Below, in pieces: positions 1 to 10,345 of a DNA stretch of 64,000 nucleotides. Below the pieces are notes generated by a model. The model saw only the letters and a program-made list of their open reading frames with translations. It searched no databases and had not been told where the DNA came from. The stretch's first letter is position 1. Each line of letters starts with the position of its first letter. This DNA comes from Gonocerus acuteangulatus (lineage: Eukaryota; Arthropoda; Insecta; Hemiptera; Coreidae), in assembly GCA_946811695.1 (NCBI GenBank), contig OX328123.1, positions 31,275,399 to 31,339,398 on the forward strand. Reading direction: 5' to 3'. The translations under genes and the position numbers were made by a program.

Positions 1-137
1 AATCAGCAAGTCTGCTTGATTCAGGACGACAAGCCTTCTTAGAAGAACTGCTCGACCCTAGCTCTGACTTAGCGACTGTACACAGTCAGGAATCTTCGAA
101 TCAGCAAGTCTGGTTGATTCAAGACGACAAGCCTTTT
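1..137 (+). repeat. Short direct duplication inside errantivirus pol
   Basis: The first 38 bases recur at 99-136 with two or three substitutions, a spacing of 98 bp. 98 is not a multiple of three, so the two copies are read in different frames. The first copy in frame 1 runs into a stop at 40-42, while the second is in the frame that continues into the integrase. This looks like a 98-bp tandem duplication whose left copy starts before the window, probably shifting the frame of the polyprotein. Confidence 0.7.
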
Positions 138-1490
138 AATATCGAAAAATACCAAATTTTTGTACAAAGAGAAGAACGAAATTCTACAATTACTCGACCT
201 TTTAATAAATTTCGTTACCACATAGAAACCGCTTACCCATGGAAACAAGACCTTGAAGAAACACTTTTAGAAATACTAAAACCGAATACAGTTTACGGAA
301 TTTATTGTGAACCGACCGTAGAAACAGTACGAAACGAATTCGAAGGAATATTCAATTGCATTTCTAAAATTGTTCAAGACAAATATCCAACAGTTAAACT
401 CAAACGATACAAACACAAGTGCCTAGACGTTGACAGTAAACAGGAACAGGACGAGGTCATTGACCAATACCACATTGGGAAAACTTACCACAGAGGAGGA
501 CTCGAGACTTACAACAAGCTAAAACGTAACTACTATTTTCCCCGAATGAAGGACATCATCATGACATATGTCAATAACTGCGAAATCTGCCGCAAGACGA
601 AATATGACAGAAAGCCCGTCAAAACTAAATACTGCATGACACCGACACCTGACAAACCCTTTGAAGAGATCATGATTGACACATTACATTTTGAACAGAA
701 ATTCATTATCACTATTGTCGACACATTTTCAAAAAAATTATTTGCTAAAGTACTTAATTCTCTTAATGGTACACAAATTGCTAACGTCATTATTAAATAT
801 CTCGAAACTTTCCCCGCTCCCGACAGAATAAAAATGGATAACGGACGGGAATTTAAAAATGGATTAATCCAAAACCTCTTAGACACACAAGGCATCGAAG
901 CATACTATGTTACACCAAACCATCCTAATTCCTTAGGCCTTCTTAACAGGACTCACTCTACACTCATCGAAATCCTACGAGCTGTCAAAGAAAAATTCCC
1001 TACGGACTACCTGAAACAAAGAGTAAGATCTAGTGTACTAGCCTTTAATAACAGCCTTAACCAAACACTTAAACTCTCGCCAAACGAAATAACATTTGGA
1101 CTTAATACACACTCCCCACGTGACTACGACGCTAACATCACAGAACAATTTGTAGCGCAGTACCATAATATAATAAAATTACTCCATTCATGTATACGAA
1201 ACGCGATTGTAGCGGAAAAACAATCAAGAACCGACAAATTAAACGTTAATCGGGAAGACCCTGACATACCTGACCAAACAAAAGCTAGAGTACAGACACG
1301 GACAAAAGCTCAAAATGTTTATAAACCTGTATTACAACTTACAGACGGTAAACGCAACATATCTGTTCACAAAGACAATTTACAACGAAAGCGTAAAGAC
1401 TACACAAAGAAAAACAAACCACATGTTTCTGTTCCAGATGAGGATAAACATTTGGATTTTATCTCTGTGCACAACACTGATGCCGACTAG
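3..1490 (+). CDS. Errantivirus-like pol C-terminus: integrase (5' end outside window)
   Basis: This is the integrase part of a Ty3/gypsy polyprotein, which inserts the cDNA into the host genome. The frame is open to the left edge, so no true start is in the window. Counting from the TTG at 114, a zinc-binding HHCC module is visible (H120, H126, C156, C159), followed by the DDE core with Asp in MIDTLHF (189) and in KMDNGREF (242). The third acidic residue is expected in the G-x-x-E-R motif. Here the motif reads GLLNRTHSTL, so Asn278 occupies that place and the enzyme is predicted inactive. The C-terminus overlaps the env frame by 68 bp, as is usual in errantiviruses. The upstream duplication at 1-137 probably also breaks the polyprotein. 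Confidence 0.88.
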   Translation, partial: SASLLDSGRQAFLEELLDPSSDLATVHSQESSNQQVWLIQDDKPFNIEKYQIFVQREERNSTITRPFNKFRYHIETAYPWKQDLEETLLEILKPNTVYGIYCEPTVETVRNEFEGIFNCISKIVQDKYPTVKLKRYKHKCLDVDSKQEQDEVIDQYHIGKTYHRGGLETYNKLKRNYYFPRMKDIIMTYVNNCEICRKTKYDRKPVKTKYCMTPTPDKPFEEIMIDTLHFEQKFIITIVDTFSKKLFAKVLNSLNGTQIANVIIKYLETFPAPDRIKMDNGREFKNGLIQNLLDTQGIEAYYVTPNHPNSLGLLNRTHSTLIEILRAVKEKFPTDYLKQRVRSSVLAFNNSLNQTLKLSPNEITFGLNTHSPRDYDANITEQFVAQYHNIIKLLHSCIRNAIVAEKQSRTDKLNVNREDPDIPDQTKARVQTRTKAQNVYKPVLQLTDGKRNISVHKDNLQRKRKDYTKKNKPHVSVPDEDKHLDFISVHNTDAD

Positions 1491-3297
1491 ACAATATCAA
1501 ATAACTGACACCACAAATTCCCCAGGAGTTATACCTATCAGACTACCTGACGCCTACATCTTGAATGACTACTACACTTTCGCATACTATATTCATTATG
1601 AAAATCTATACAAAGAATTAAAGGAGACCGAGGTAATGTTGCCTAAATTTAAACATTTTCCTTTCTACAACACTACTCAACACTTACTACAATTTACAAA
1701 ACTTAAACTGACAACTCTATTCAACATTAACAACCACAAAAGAACCAAACGAGGACTAATAAACGGCCTTGGTTCAGCAATAAAATGGTTAACAGGCAAT
1801 CTTGATGCCAACGACAAACAAAAATATGATAAATTGTTGGAAGAACTCGAACAAAATGAATACCATATTGAACATAACATCGAACACCAGGCACAGTCAC
1901 ACACTGATCTTATAAACACTATGCGACATGACATAGACTTACTTAATGACAATAACATAGAACACCAGGCACAATCACACCCTGATCTTATAAACACTAT
2001 GCGACATGACATAGACTTACTTAATGACAATAACATAGAACACCAGGCACAATCACACACTGATCTTATAAACACTATGCGACATGACATAGACTTACTT
2101 AATGACAATAACATAGAACACCAGGCACAATCACACACTGATCTTATAAACACTATGCGACATGACATAGACTTACTTAATGACAATAACATAGAACACC
2201 AGGCACAATCACACACTGATCTTATAAACACTATGCGACATCAGATAGACTTACTTAATGACAATAACAGAAAGACGGAGAAACTTATAAATTATGTAGA
2301 TGACGATGAAAAACGCTTACATTTAAATGAAATATATTCAACCCTTAACTATATTTATATTAGAATAACGGATTTAGAAAATACAATGGAATTTTGTAAA
2401 CTGGGAATAACGCATTCCTCAATAATGAGCCAATTTGACTTTCTTGACACCCAAAATGTCACTTTACTCACTCAGAACCCCGAAGCATTATGGCTTCTAA
2501 GTAAATTACGTTGTGTTACTAAAGAAGGACTTTTGCATATATTCCTATCGGTCCCCTTACAAACTGTAAGACTCAGCACATTTTATTTTCTTTAGGTACC
2601 AGTAATGAAAAATACAAACACAGTCACAACTCTGACACCTTATACTTTAGTTTTAAGAAATGATACTACTATATTTAGTGGAAATTGTACATATATTCTA
2701 AATCATTACTATTGTAAAAATATAACTGCCATAAATGACAGCTGTATGTCAAATCTCTTCAATGGCACATCTCATGACTGTATCACGACATCTGTCACAT
2801 GCCATCCTTATCTTAAGTATGTAGATGAAATTGATATGTATGTCACTTTTAGGATTAATGTCACTCATATTGACAACCTCACTAATCCTGTATTTCTTCC
2901 TTCTTCAGCACTCATCAAATTAGACAGATCAGAGGTATTATTAGAATCTCCTAAGCCATACACGTACAGTATTCACACTGACATTTTACTTCTCAATTAT
3001 AATCCATCACACATCAAATTGTATAATATATCATTTAACACGCTAGATCAACTCACTCTAGATAATGTAATTTTAGAAAATTTAGAAACTTTTGATTATA
3101 TCCAATCTAATTTCACTCATCTCTTATTTTTCTTTATCACTATGTACTTATTAACCTTTAATCTTATCATAGTCTGTAAGCCTTATTGTAAGCCAAAGTG
3201 TCTACTACCCGCCGCTGCACCTCATCCAGAACTTCAACTTCACAGCCGACCTGAAGTACCCAAGATGTATTACAGCCCTTGGAGACTCCCTGCCTAA
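1423..3297 (+). pseudogene. Errantivirus env, baculovirus F-protein-like fusion glycoprotein, interrupted
   Basis: This is an envelope glycoprotein of the insect errantivirus type. The ATG at 1423 opens a hydrophobic leader of about 20 residues and overlaps the integrase ORF. A furin-like site RTKR (1741-1752) is followed by a Gly/Ala-rich hydrophobic stretch beginning GLINGLGSAIKW, the expected fusion-peptide position of F proteins. A 78-bp repeat array follows (1882-2271). The frame is closed by TAG at 2593-2595, yet the same frame resumes at once and runs to 3297. That second part carries many N-glycosylation sequons and several cysteines. A C-terminal hydrophobic span (about 3118-3177) is followed by a short Cys-rich tail, fitting a type I membrane anchor. 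The single in-frame stop makes this copy defective unless it is read through. The bases before the stop (TTTTCTTTAG, then GT) resemble a splice acceptor, but I have no evidence of splicing. Confidence 0.82.
1882..2271 (+). repeat. 78-bp tandem repeat within env, five copies
   Basis: Five consecutive 78-bp units start at 1882, 1960, 2038, 2116 and 2194. They encode 26-residue units containing EHQAQSHTDLINTMRHDIDL, nearly identical to one another. 78 is a multiple of three, so the frame is kept. The unit is polar with spaced Ile/Leu/Met, compatible with extension of an alpha-helical heptad region downstream of the fusion peptide. The few differences (CCTGAT against ACTGAT, CATCAG against CATGAC) show the expansion is recent. 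Confidence 0.95.
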
Positions 3298-3321
3298 GTC
3301 ATTCTCAGAGGACTTCGAATC

Positions 3322-3334
3322 TTAAGGGGGGAGG
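3322..3334 (+). other. Polypurine tract of the errantivirus
   Basis: The purine run AAGGGGGGAGG lies immediately after env and before the LTR. It is the expected primer site for plus-strand DNA synthesis. Confidence 0.75.
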
Positions 3335-3560
3335 ACTTAAAGCACCAAACTTCACGATTACAACTAACACAGCATCTACTGAGTCAGCAGGAAGATACCC
3401 TCTATATAAGAACCCATCTCTTCCTCTTCCATCAGTTGTCTCCTCGCCTCTCAATAGCTATGACCTTTAACTTGTAAATATTGTTGTACTATTTGCTTGT
3501 GTCTCATACCAATAAAGTTTTTTTTGGTCAATCGCGAGTGCAAGTATTTATCTGTACTAT
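3335..3560 (+). mobile_element. 3' LTR of the errantivirus (right edge approximate)
   Basis: The region after the polypurine tract has the anatomy of an LTR: TATATAA at 3403-3409, an arthropod initiator TCAGT at 3432-3436 (29 bp downstream of the TATA box) and AATAAA at 3511-3516. The right end cannot be fixed because the 5' LTR is outside the window; U5 probably ends between 3535 and 3570. Confidence 0.7.
3403..3436 (+). promoter_or_regulatory. LTR core promoter (TATA box plus Inr)
   Basis: TATATAA is followed at TATA-to-start distance by ATCAGTTG, which matches the arthropod initiator TCAGT. It would drive genomic RNA if this were the 5' LTR. Confidence 0.6.
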
Positions 3561-3569
3561 AATAAAAAC

Positions 3570-3884
3570 AAGAGTCCCTTTACACGCCGCAAGGGCCCAG
3601 AGGGCTGATATTGTAGGGCATATTGCTTCATTGTGCGGGCAAGAATCGGAGTGCGGTGCGCGAGACATTTTGAAAACCCTAATTAAAAAAAAAAAAATAA
3701 TATTACACGATTTATTTCTTTTTGTTATTATAATAAATTGTATTGCAATAACATTGCCATATTATTTCATGTCTGATATCTATCGCTACAAATTAGGAAC
3801 ACTACTTAATCCGATGTTATTTTATTTTGAACCATCTAGGCGGCTGGCAATAGTATTTCCACACAATAGTTTGGTCTCCGATAT
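3570..3884. other. Unassigned sequence right of the LTR
   Basis: I see no convincing gene here. A long ORF on the + strand (3481-4011) begins in the LTR and runs into a SINE, so it is not accepted as coding. Confidence 0.5.
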
Positions 3885-4128
3885 GTCAAAGGTTGCCCAT
3901 ACCTGCTGTAGGGGGATTACTGACCTAATGCTATACTACGGAGATATTATGGTTAGAACTATGCTCTGGTCTCTTGATTTTCCCCTCTGCAGGTACCCAT
4001 TAATAAATTAATTAAAGGCAGGGTGCACCTAAAGACGGTTTGAAACCCGTAACTCAAGAAGCACGATTCCAGAAGATAGCACCTTTCGTAGGCACCCGAG
4101 TTTTGAACCACTAAGCTAACCCTGCCCA
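3885..4128 (-). mobile_element. tRNA-derived SINE (family B), divergent copy
   Basis: The minus strand begins GGCAGGGTTAGCTTAGTGG, an A-box-like tRNA promoter, with a B-box-like GGGTTTCAAACC further in. The body contains TTAATTTATTAATGGGTACC and a GAGCATAGT block shared with the copies at 35050-35286 and 36880-37195. It is diverged and has no clear A-tail. Confidence 0.65.
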
Positions 4129-4129
4129 A

Positions 4130-6828
4130 TATTGCATTATATTTACAGAAAATATAAAGATTCATTTTTATAAAGAAATGTTGATATGTTAAATGACAAC
4201 GGCAGCTCCTTCCAGGGTGCGGCCACAATTGCTACTACATTCTACCGAAATTCAATGAAAACTGAGAAGTTTTCAATTTTTTTAATAATGAAACGGCACA
4301 AAATGGGTTTTAAGTTATTAGCCGGTGAAATATATTTTGAAGCCATTGTGCTAAACGACCTCCAGTGAAGAGCGACCAGACGGAATACAGAATGAGCTGC
4401 TACTGTGCTAAGGAGGTTTAGGATCGAAGGCTAGTGGAAGGGGGCAGAATTAGCTACGTGCTTCAAATTCAACAATGGGTCCCCAGCTGAATTTCTTAAG
4501 TACTTTAATCTAAGCTGGAATCTCTTAGCGGTAGAAAGTCATTAAGAAAAGAATTGTAGTTTATTGAGGAAAATAAACACACAGTTTATACTTGTACAGA
4601 AAGTGAAGCAATCTTATTTCTATCCCTTTTTAGTTCGTTCTGAAGGGATGTTTCTATTAAGGTTGCACTCATGGCAGAATATTTTCTAAAATTACTCGAA
4701 ATCTTCACCGATTATTTAGATTACCAAGCACCCGTTGTGAATGCGTAAATTAAAATTAGTGGATATACAGGTTGTCAGCCAAACATCGGGAATCGATACA
4801 GGATGAAAAAAGTCCTTTGGCATATAACATGCTTTTACTTCGTTTCCAAAAAAAAAAAAAAAAAAAAAAAAAAATTATGAAAAGGCACTTTTTTCCCTCT
4901 TATAAGAATAATATTAACCGCACAGGGTCAGGGTACCCTGTGAAAGTAAGAACCAAGAGGGAACAGGGGAGTTGTAATTTTAAGAAGAACTAGTTATTCA
5001 TGAAAAATGTCAGTTGCAATATGGAGAAAATTGAAGAGTATAATTTATAATTACTATAGGATGATATTAGAGAATATTGGGTATCAGAAAAATACAGTTT
5101 TATGTTTATTCATTTATATTTTATCTGTTAATTTTGTAGCATCTAGGAATTCAAACAGGCTAATGATTTTCTGGATAATCTCCCAGAATTTCGTCCAAGG
5201 TGCCATTAATTTTGAATCGATGCCTTTCACTGATGCTTCACTGAGAGCTATAAACAGGTTGGTGGTTCGTCCTTGGAGATAAGGTATGAGTGAGTATGCC
5301 CTATTCGCAACCTGGCCGACACGATCTCTTTCCTTCTGGTTTGACAAACTGAATGCCTTATGAAAGGCAGTGTTTCAAAAGGCTTATACATTTTTTTTAA
5401 AAGTATACGGTTTATCCCCAACACCTCCACTCACCCATCTTGCCTCCCCCCCCCCCCCCCCCCAAAGAAAAAACAATAATTCTTCTTGGGGAAAAAAATT
5501 AACTGCTTTTTTTTTTTCTTTGTTGTTAACATGGTCGAGGCAAATATACATGAAGGTGTCATATACTACCAGAAAATGTGGAACGGGGAAGCGAAAGCTC
5601 GATATAGATTAAAAATAGACTTGTTTAAGCCATGAGTTTGGAATTCAAGAGAGTAAGTATTCGAAAAGCGTGGGACTAACTAGAAGCATTCGTTTGAAGT
5701 ATGTAAAGGATTTCATTATAGTGAAGAAGAGTTTTATGGCAGGAGGAATTCGTAAACACGCGAGGGGGGGGGGGGGGGTCATTGTGCTTCCATTTCATAT
5801 CTAGAATGAATATAAAATTAAGTCTTGGCGTATATTTATAGTAAGTGAGTCTAATATCAATGCCAAATAGATATGAAAGGATGGTGGAGCGAGTGATAGG
5901 TTAGGTCTGACATTCATAAACATCTCCGTTTCTACTAGTCTTAGAATATTTCTTATGGTGCCATTTTAAACCAAAACCAATACTCCATTTAACTACGTGA
6001 TCACCAATTTCACCAGTTGCGATATAACGGGTACTTTTCAAAAGTGCACAAACGCAAAACTAAAAATATAAACAGAAATATATCTGGCACTAAAATTAAA
6101 AGAAATCAATTTATCTTATAAAATAGTGAGTATTTTAGGCTGGAAGAATATATAAAATTTCTAAAATTTAAATTTTATTAATTTTTATTATTTATAACGA
6201 GCATTTTCAGATTTTTATGTGTTTTTCTTTTTAAGTGAAATCCGTTTTTGCATTTCTGACATATGCTCAAATGATTTTACTTAGTAGAAATACTTGGAGT
6301 GAATGAACACGGAGGTTCTTGGGAATATACCTCTGGAAAAGTCCCTATTAATAATTTTCCCTCAAAAATGGTTTCAATGATCTATTCGCAGCATTCCATT
6401 GATGTTGAAAATGTAGCCAATCTCTTGGTCGGTTTACTTAGGCCCTTTATTAGAAGGGAGAGGGAAAAACTCAGTATTGAACCCGTCCTCTGTTTAGGGC
6501 TCTCTACGATTCCCAAACAGTAGGCATAAGTCCTGGTTTGTGAGCCCGGCACATGTACTGGAGCGTGTGTTTAATGATTTAGTGCCTCTGGAGTATGGAG
6601 AATGATGGGCTTCATTGATCACACAATCCAAGGCTGTTTCTGGTTAGCATCAAAGTGTGGTAAATAACACGGGAGCTCTTTCCTGGTTGTAAAGCAAGGA
6701 TGGTTTATAGCACCAAGTGTCATCGCTATTTAGAAACGGAGGGTGGTTCATATGACAATCTGACATAGCTGCTGTTGAAAGAACTTCTCAGCTTTAAATA
6801 AAAGTTGGACTCACAGGAGTAAGAAATT
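4130..6828. other. AT-rich intergenic sequence with decayed repeats
   Basis: No gene is supported. There is a 26-base A run near 4848-4874, a C run near 5446-5463 and a G run near 5766-5779. A degenerate fragment of the IR-2 repeat family lies at about 4615-4730. ORFs of 60-91 codons here are not protein-like. Confidence 0.5.
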
Positions 6829-7560
6829 TTAGCGCGTTTCCGTTCGTATCTCTAGTGTCGTTTGCAAAGCTTAGAATTACAAGCAGTTCATGTTTTGTCT
6901 TGATCTTTCACGAAAACATGTAAAAAAGCAAGGCAATATCATAGGCGTCACAAAAGGAAACTGACAGTGTTACTACATTTAAACACGGATTTCTCCGAAT
7001 GTGATCGCTATATCAAAAGTTACACAAGAACCATATTTATAGGAAATTTAATAAGCTTTTGAATATATTCTTTACGTATAGTACAATATCCCGATCGGTT
7101 TTGAGATATATAAGAGTGTATCTGAAAATCGAGGCTTTTACATTTTATCGACAGCGGTTATAGACCTTGTAATTGGGTTCTTTGGGTCCCCCCACTGCAA
7201 TTACTGTTACAGCGTATAGCGGGAAGCCTATTAATGGAAAAACGTAAGCGTTACAATTTCTTTTGCTCGAATTTTGCCCAAATGTTACGGTTTAAGTATT
7301 CCGGTGTTTAAAGAACCAAACATCTGAAATCACACTAAGTTTTTAATTTAATATAAATTGGTCCGATTCTGATCCAACTAGAGACTAAACAGAGAAATGT
7401 ACATATACAAATATCTGAACCGTTCATTTCGGGTTCTAAGGGCTCTAAAACGTAAAAGTTTCTTGTCGGCACTTCCGGATTGCTCATAAGGTCAACCTCA
7501 TAAGCGGGAAGGAAAAGCTCTTAATGTTTGTTGGAAATGGTGGCGTTTCTCAACTACATT
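6829..7560 (+). repeat. Interspersed repeat family IR-1, degenerate copy
   Basis: It shows the same ordered blocks as the fuller copies at 42645-44169 and 57560-58675: TTAGCGCG near the left end, an AATTGGTCCGATTCTGAT block and, near the right end, TTGTCGGCACTTCCGGATTG followed by TCAACCTCATAAGCGG. It is non-coding. The LINE/NS1 insertion landed just to its right. Confidence 0.6.
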
Positions 7561-7575
7561 TTTTTTGCGGTATAT

Positions 7576-7591
7576 AAACTTCTAAACCATT
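7576..7591 (+). repeat. Left target-site duplication of the LINE/NS1 unit
   Basis: AAACTTCTAAACCATT is identical to 10363-10378. The sequence just outside on either side differs. Confidence 0.85.
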
Positions 7592-7595
7592 CTAA

Positions 7596-9281
7596 ACAGA
7601 AGCCCCTGAAGGGACAGAGATTATAGCATTTGCTGACGACATTCTACTTACCGTAGTTGGGACAAACTTAACTGAAATAGAAGAACGTGCAAACTTAACT
7701 TTAGACACAATTAATGAATGGCCGAACAGAAACAAACTTACGTTTAACTTGGAGAAATCTACATACACACTATTTACAAGAAGTAGAAATATACCTAAAC
7801 TTGACATTACTCTAAATGGACAAACTATTAAAGAAAAAACTGTTCTTAAATATCTAGGACATTATATTGACAACAAGTTGAAATGGAACTATCACATTAC
7901 TAACTTACAAACACGACTATTTTCAATAATAAATGGACTATCGATGGCTGCCAGAGTTACTTGGGGTCTTAATTCTGACGCATTAGCCACAATCTACAAA
8001 GGGGCGATTGTCCCCATGTTGACGTACGGGATTGAAATATGGGGTCATGCTTTAAGTGTGAAAAGAAATGTGAAAAAACTAGAAAGAGTACAGCGATTAG
8101 CTGCGATTAAAATATCTAGGGGATATCGTACATTATCATATGAAGCATCATGTGTTTTAGCTAACACATTGCCAATTCACATCAAAGCTGAGGAAATGAT
8201 AAGGCTGCATAGGTTATTGAAATTGAAAGAAATTCCAGAAGACTTTACTTATCAGAACATCACAGCACATGACATAGAACAAGACATACGGTTCACGAAC
8301 TGGTTACACCCTAAAGACAACATTGTACCGACTGACGATGTAGAAACAACATGGACTTATCACATTTACACGGACGGTAGTAAAAGCGATGACTGTGTTG
8401 GATCTGCATAGATAATACTAAAAACCGACATAACTATTCACAGCGGACAATACAGACTATCACCACTATGTACGAACAACCAGGCAGAAAACCTTGCAAT
8501 CATAAAAGCAGTAGAAACACTATATTCCATAAGTCACGACGGAGACACATGCATAATATACACTGACAGCAAGACAAACATAGCGCGGATATACAACAGC
8601 CAAAATCATAACGAACAGACTGAGCACATTAGAACACTACTAATTCTGTGTAAACAGAAAAATATGACAGTTACAATAACATGGATTAAAGGACATTCTG
8701 GACTATTAGGGAACGAGACAGTTGACTTACTTGCAAAATCAGCTTCAAAGGTCACGACATTACCTATATCTTACTCTAAACTTACATCACAGACTATAAA
8801 AACACTACTGCGAGACAAATCAATGCAAAGATGGGACGAACGATGGACAAACACAACTAAAGGAAGACATTTACACAAATTCATACCTACAATACTCAAC
8901 AGACAAAAATTAACACTTAACAACTTCAAAATGACTCAATTCATATCAGGACATGGACCGACGAAAAGTTATCTACATAAATTTAAACTTATGACTACTA
9001 ACACATGTAAATGCAACAATACAACTGAACAGACTTACGACCACCTCCTGTATGACTGTACATTACTGGAGGGACCCAGGACAAAACTGATTAAGGACAT
9101 TACCTTACAGGACGGAACTTGGCCCACTGACAAACCTGACTTACTACTTACATATTTTAAGGAATTCTACGGTTTTCGGGTACGCCCCAAAGGGTATATA
9201 ATAGGAATAGCAAATAAGAAGAACACTGTAAAAGCAATTGTATGTATATATATATTTGATATCCAAAATAAAACCTATTAA
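7596..9281 (+). pseudogene. LINE ORF2 C-terminal part: reverse transcriptase end, RNase H, zinc-knuckle region
   Basis: This is the C-terminal half of a non-LTR retrotransposon polyprotein of the RNase H-bearing I/R1-like group. It enters inside the RT domain with the catalytic AFADD box (7626-7640; F replaces the usual Y) and continues through the thumb with KYLGHYIDNKLKW. RNase H then shows its four acidic positions in order: YTDGSK, NQAENLAI, YTDSKTN and NETVDLLAKSA. A Cys/His cluster (CKCNNTTEQTYDHLLYDC) follows, typical of this group. The frame is continuous except for one TAG at 8409-8411 just after the first RNase H motif. The 5' part (ORF1, endonuclease, most of RT) is missing through truncation at the insertion edge. 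The stop TAA at 9279-9281 is preceded by AATAAA (9267-9272). Confidence 0.9.
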
Positions 9282-9283
9282 GT

Positions 9284-10093
9284 TTAACTGGTGTACATCT
9301 GTTCGTACCATGGCTCCTGCATGTCTTCCAGCTCCGCGTATATGTCGACGTCCTGCTCGTCTCGTGGAAAGCCGTCGGTCGTCTCCCCGCCGTCGGCAGA
9401 GTCGTCTCCTTCAGAGGTGGTTTCCGGCTCCCCGTCCTTGTATTCGTCCAGCAGACGAAAGAGGGCGTCTGGGTGTGGTCGCATGTGTTCCTGACGGAGC
9501 ACGTTGTGAAGACGAGCGTTCCAAGTATACCGCCTGACGCGTTCCCTGAACTCTAGGCTGTTCGGAAACGGGTAGGCGTTACACAGTACCATCACAGGTG
9601 TCCGATTGACGAGGTTCCTGTCCTCGAACTTGATATTGACAGACAGAGGCGTCCCGCCAAATAGCAGCTTGCAGTTCTCCAGTGCAGCAGGCTCAAAGTT
9701 CGGTTCGTCGAAGATCAAAAAGTTTCGTCTGGTACAGTCCTGGAATGGGAATTGGGACGACCTATTGCTATTACCTATATACCCGGTATTGATCATCATC
9801 TTCGCGACGAGGTTTGCGAAGAACGTTTTCCCCACCGACGGCGGTCCGGAGATGACCAAACAGTTTTCCTTACCGGACGTATGGGTAAGAAGACGGTAAG
9901 TGAATTGTAAGAAGTCGGCCTTCGTCGCCCTGTCCATCTGTAAAGTGAGTACGCGATGCAATAGACGGTACGTGTTGTCCGCATCGAGTAGCGGCTCGCG
10001 TGATAAAGGATAGTACAGAACCGTTTCGGCTCGTTGTACGAAGTCGCGTAAAGGCATTAAACAACTGGACCTAAAAAATATCAATGAACTCAT
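9284..10093 (-). CDS. Parvovirus (densovirus-like) NS1 SF3 helicase ORF, endogenous
   Basis: This is an uninterrupted ORF of 269 codons from the ATG at 10093; GTG at 10105 would add four. It resembles the superfamily 3 helicase part of the parvovirus replication protein NS1, which unwinds viral DNA in the nucleus. Walker A GPPSVGKT is at residues 83-90, Walker B in NFLIFDEPNFEP at about 124-135, and motif C in VMVLCNAYPF at about 167-176, in the order and spacing of insect parvovirus NS1. The tail (from about 216) is acidic and may be unrelated sequence. The N-terminal nickase domain is absent, so the ORF is about half the usual length. It is clearly richer in G and C than its surroundings, a sign of foreign origin. 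It lies antisense to the LINE, inside its target duplications. The intact reading frame implies recent capture or retained function. Another SF3 source (bidnavirus or circular ssDNA virus) cannot be excluded from motifs alone. Confidence 0.82.
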   Translation of the reverse strand: MSSLIFFRSSCLMPLRDFVQRAETVLYYPLSREPLLDADNTYRLLHRVLTLQMDRATKADFLQFTYRLLTHTSGKENCLVISGPPSVGKTFFANLVAKMMINTGYIGNSNRSSQFPFQDCTRRNFLIFDEPNFEPAALENCKLLFGGTPLSVNIKFEDRNLVNRTPVMVLCNAYPFPNSLEFRERVRRYTWNARLHNVLRQEHMRPHPDALFRLLDEYKDGEPETTSEGDDSADGGETTDGFPRDEQDVDIYAELEDMQEPWYEQMYTS

Positions 10094-10105
10094 CTGATTG
10101 CCCAC

Positions 10106-10309
10106 ATATGTATTATGTTATTTACATATGTATATAATTTTGTTTATTTACATTTTTTTATTTTTTTTTTATTTTTATTAGTTTTCGTTTTATTTTTATT
10201 ATTGTCATTTAATTTCAGTATTCATATTAATTGTAAAAGAATTCATTATTTTATGTACATACCTAATCAAAATACGTGTAGTATCCAGAAAGGATGGCAT
10301 ACGTAGATA
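10106..10309. other. T-rich spacer between NS1-like ORF and element terminus
   Basis: A T-rich tract (about 10117-10200) is followed by mixed sequence. On the minus strand this is the A-rich region upstream of the NS1-like start. No ORF is supported. Confidence 0.5.
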
Positions 10310-10315
10310 AATAAA
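10310..10315 (+). terminator. Polyadenylation signal AATAAA of the chimeric element
   Basis: AATAAA lies about 40 bp upstream of the A-run that abuts the target duplication. It fits the 3' end of the RNA that was reverse transcribed. Confidence 0.6.
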
Positions 10316-10318
10316 CTC

Positions 10319-10345
10319 CCACGCTGGAGGGTTACTCCAACGTGG
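10319..10345 (+). other. 3'-terminal hairpin of the chimeric element
   Basis: CCACGCTGGAG pairs with CTCCAACGTGG (11 bp, one wobble) around a five-base loop. It sits immediately before the A-tail, where several LINE families carry a stem-loop recognised by their reverse transcriptase. Confidence 0.6.

Noticed and set aside
3481..4011. 176-codon ORF
   Set aside because: It starts in the LTR and ends in a SINE, with no protein-like features.
9238..9899. + strand ORFs opposite the NS1-like gene
   Set aside because: They are shadows of the GC-rich minus-strand ORF; no motif.
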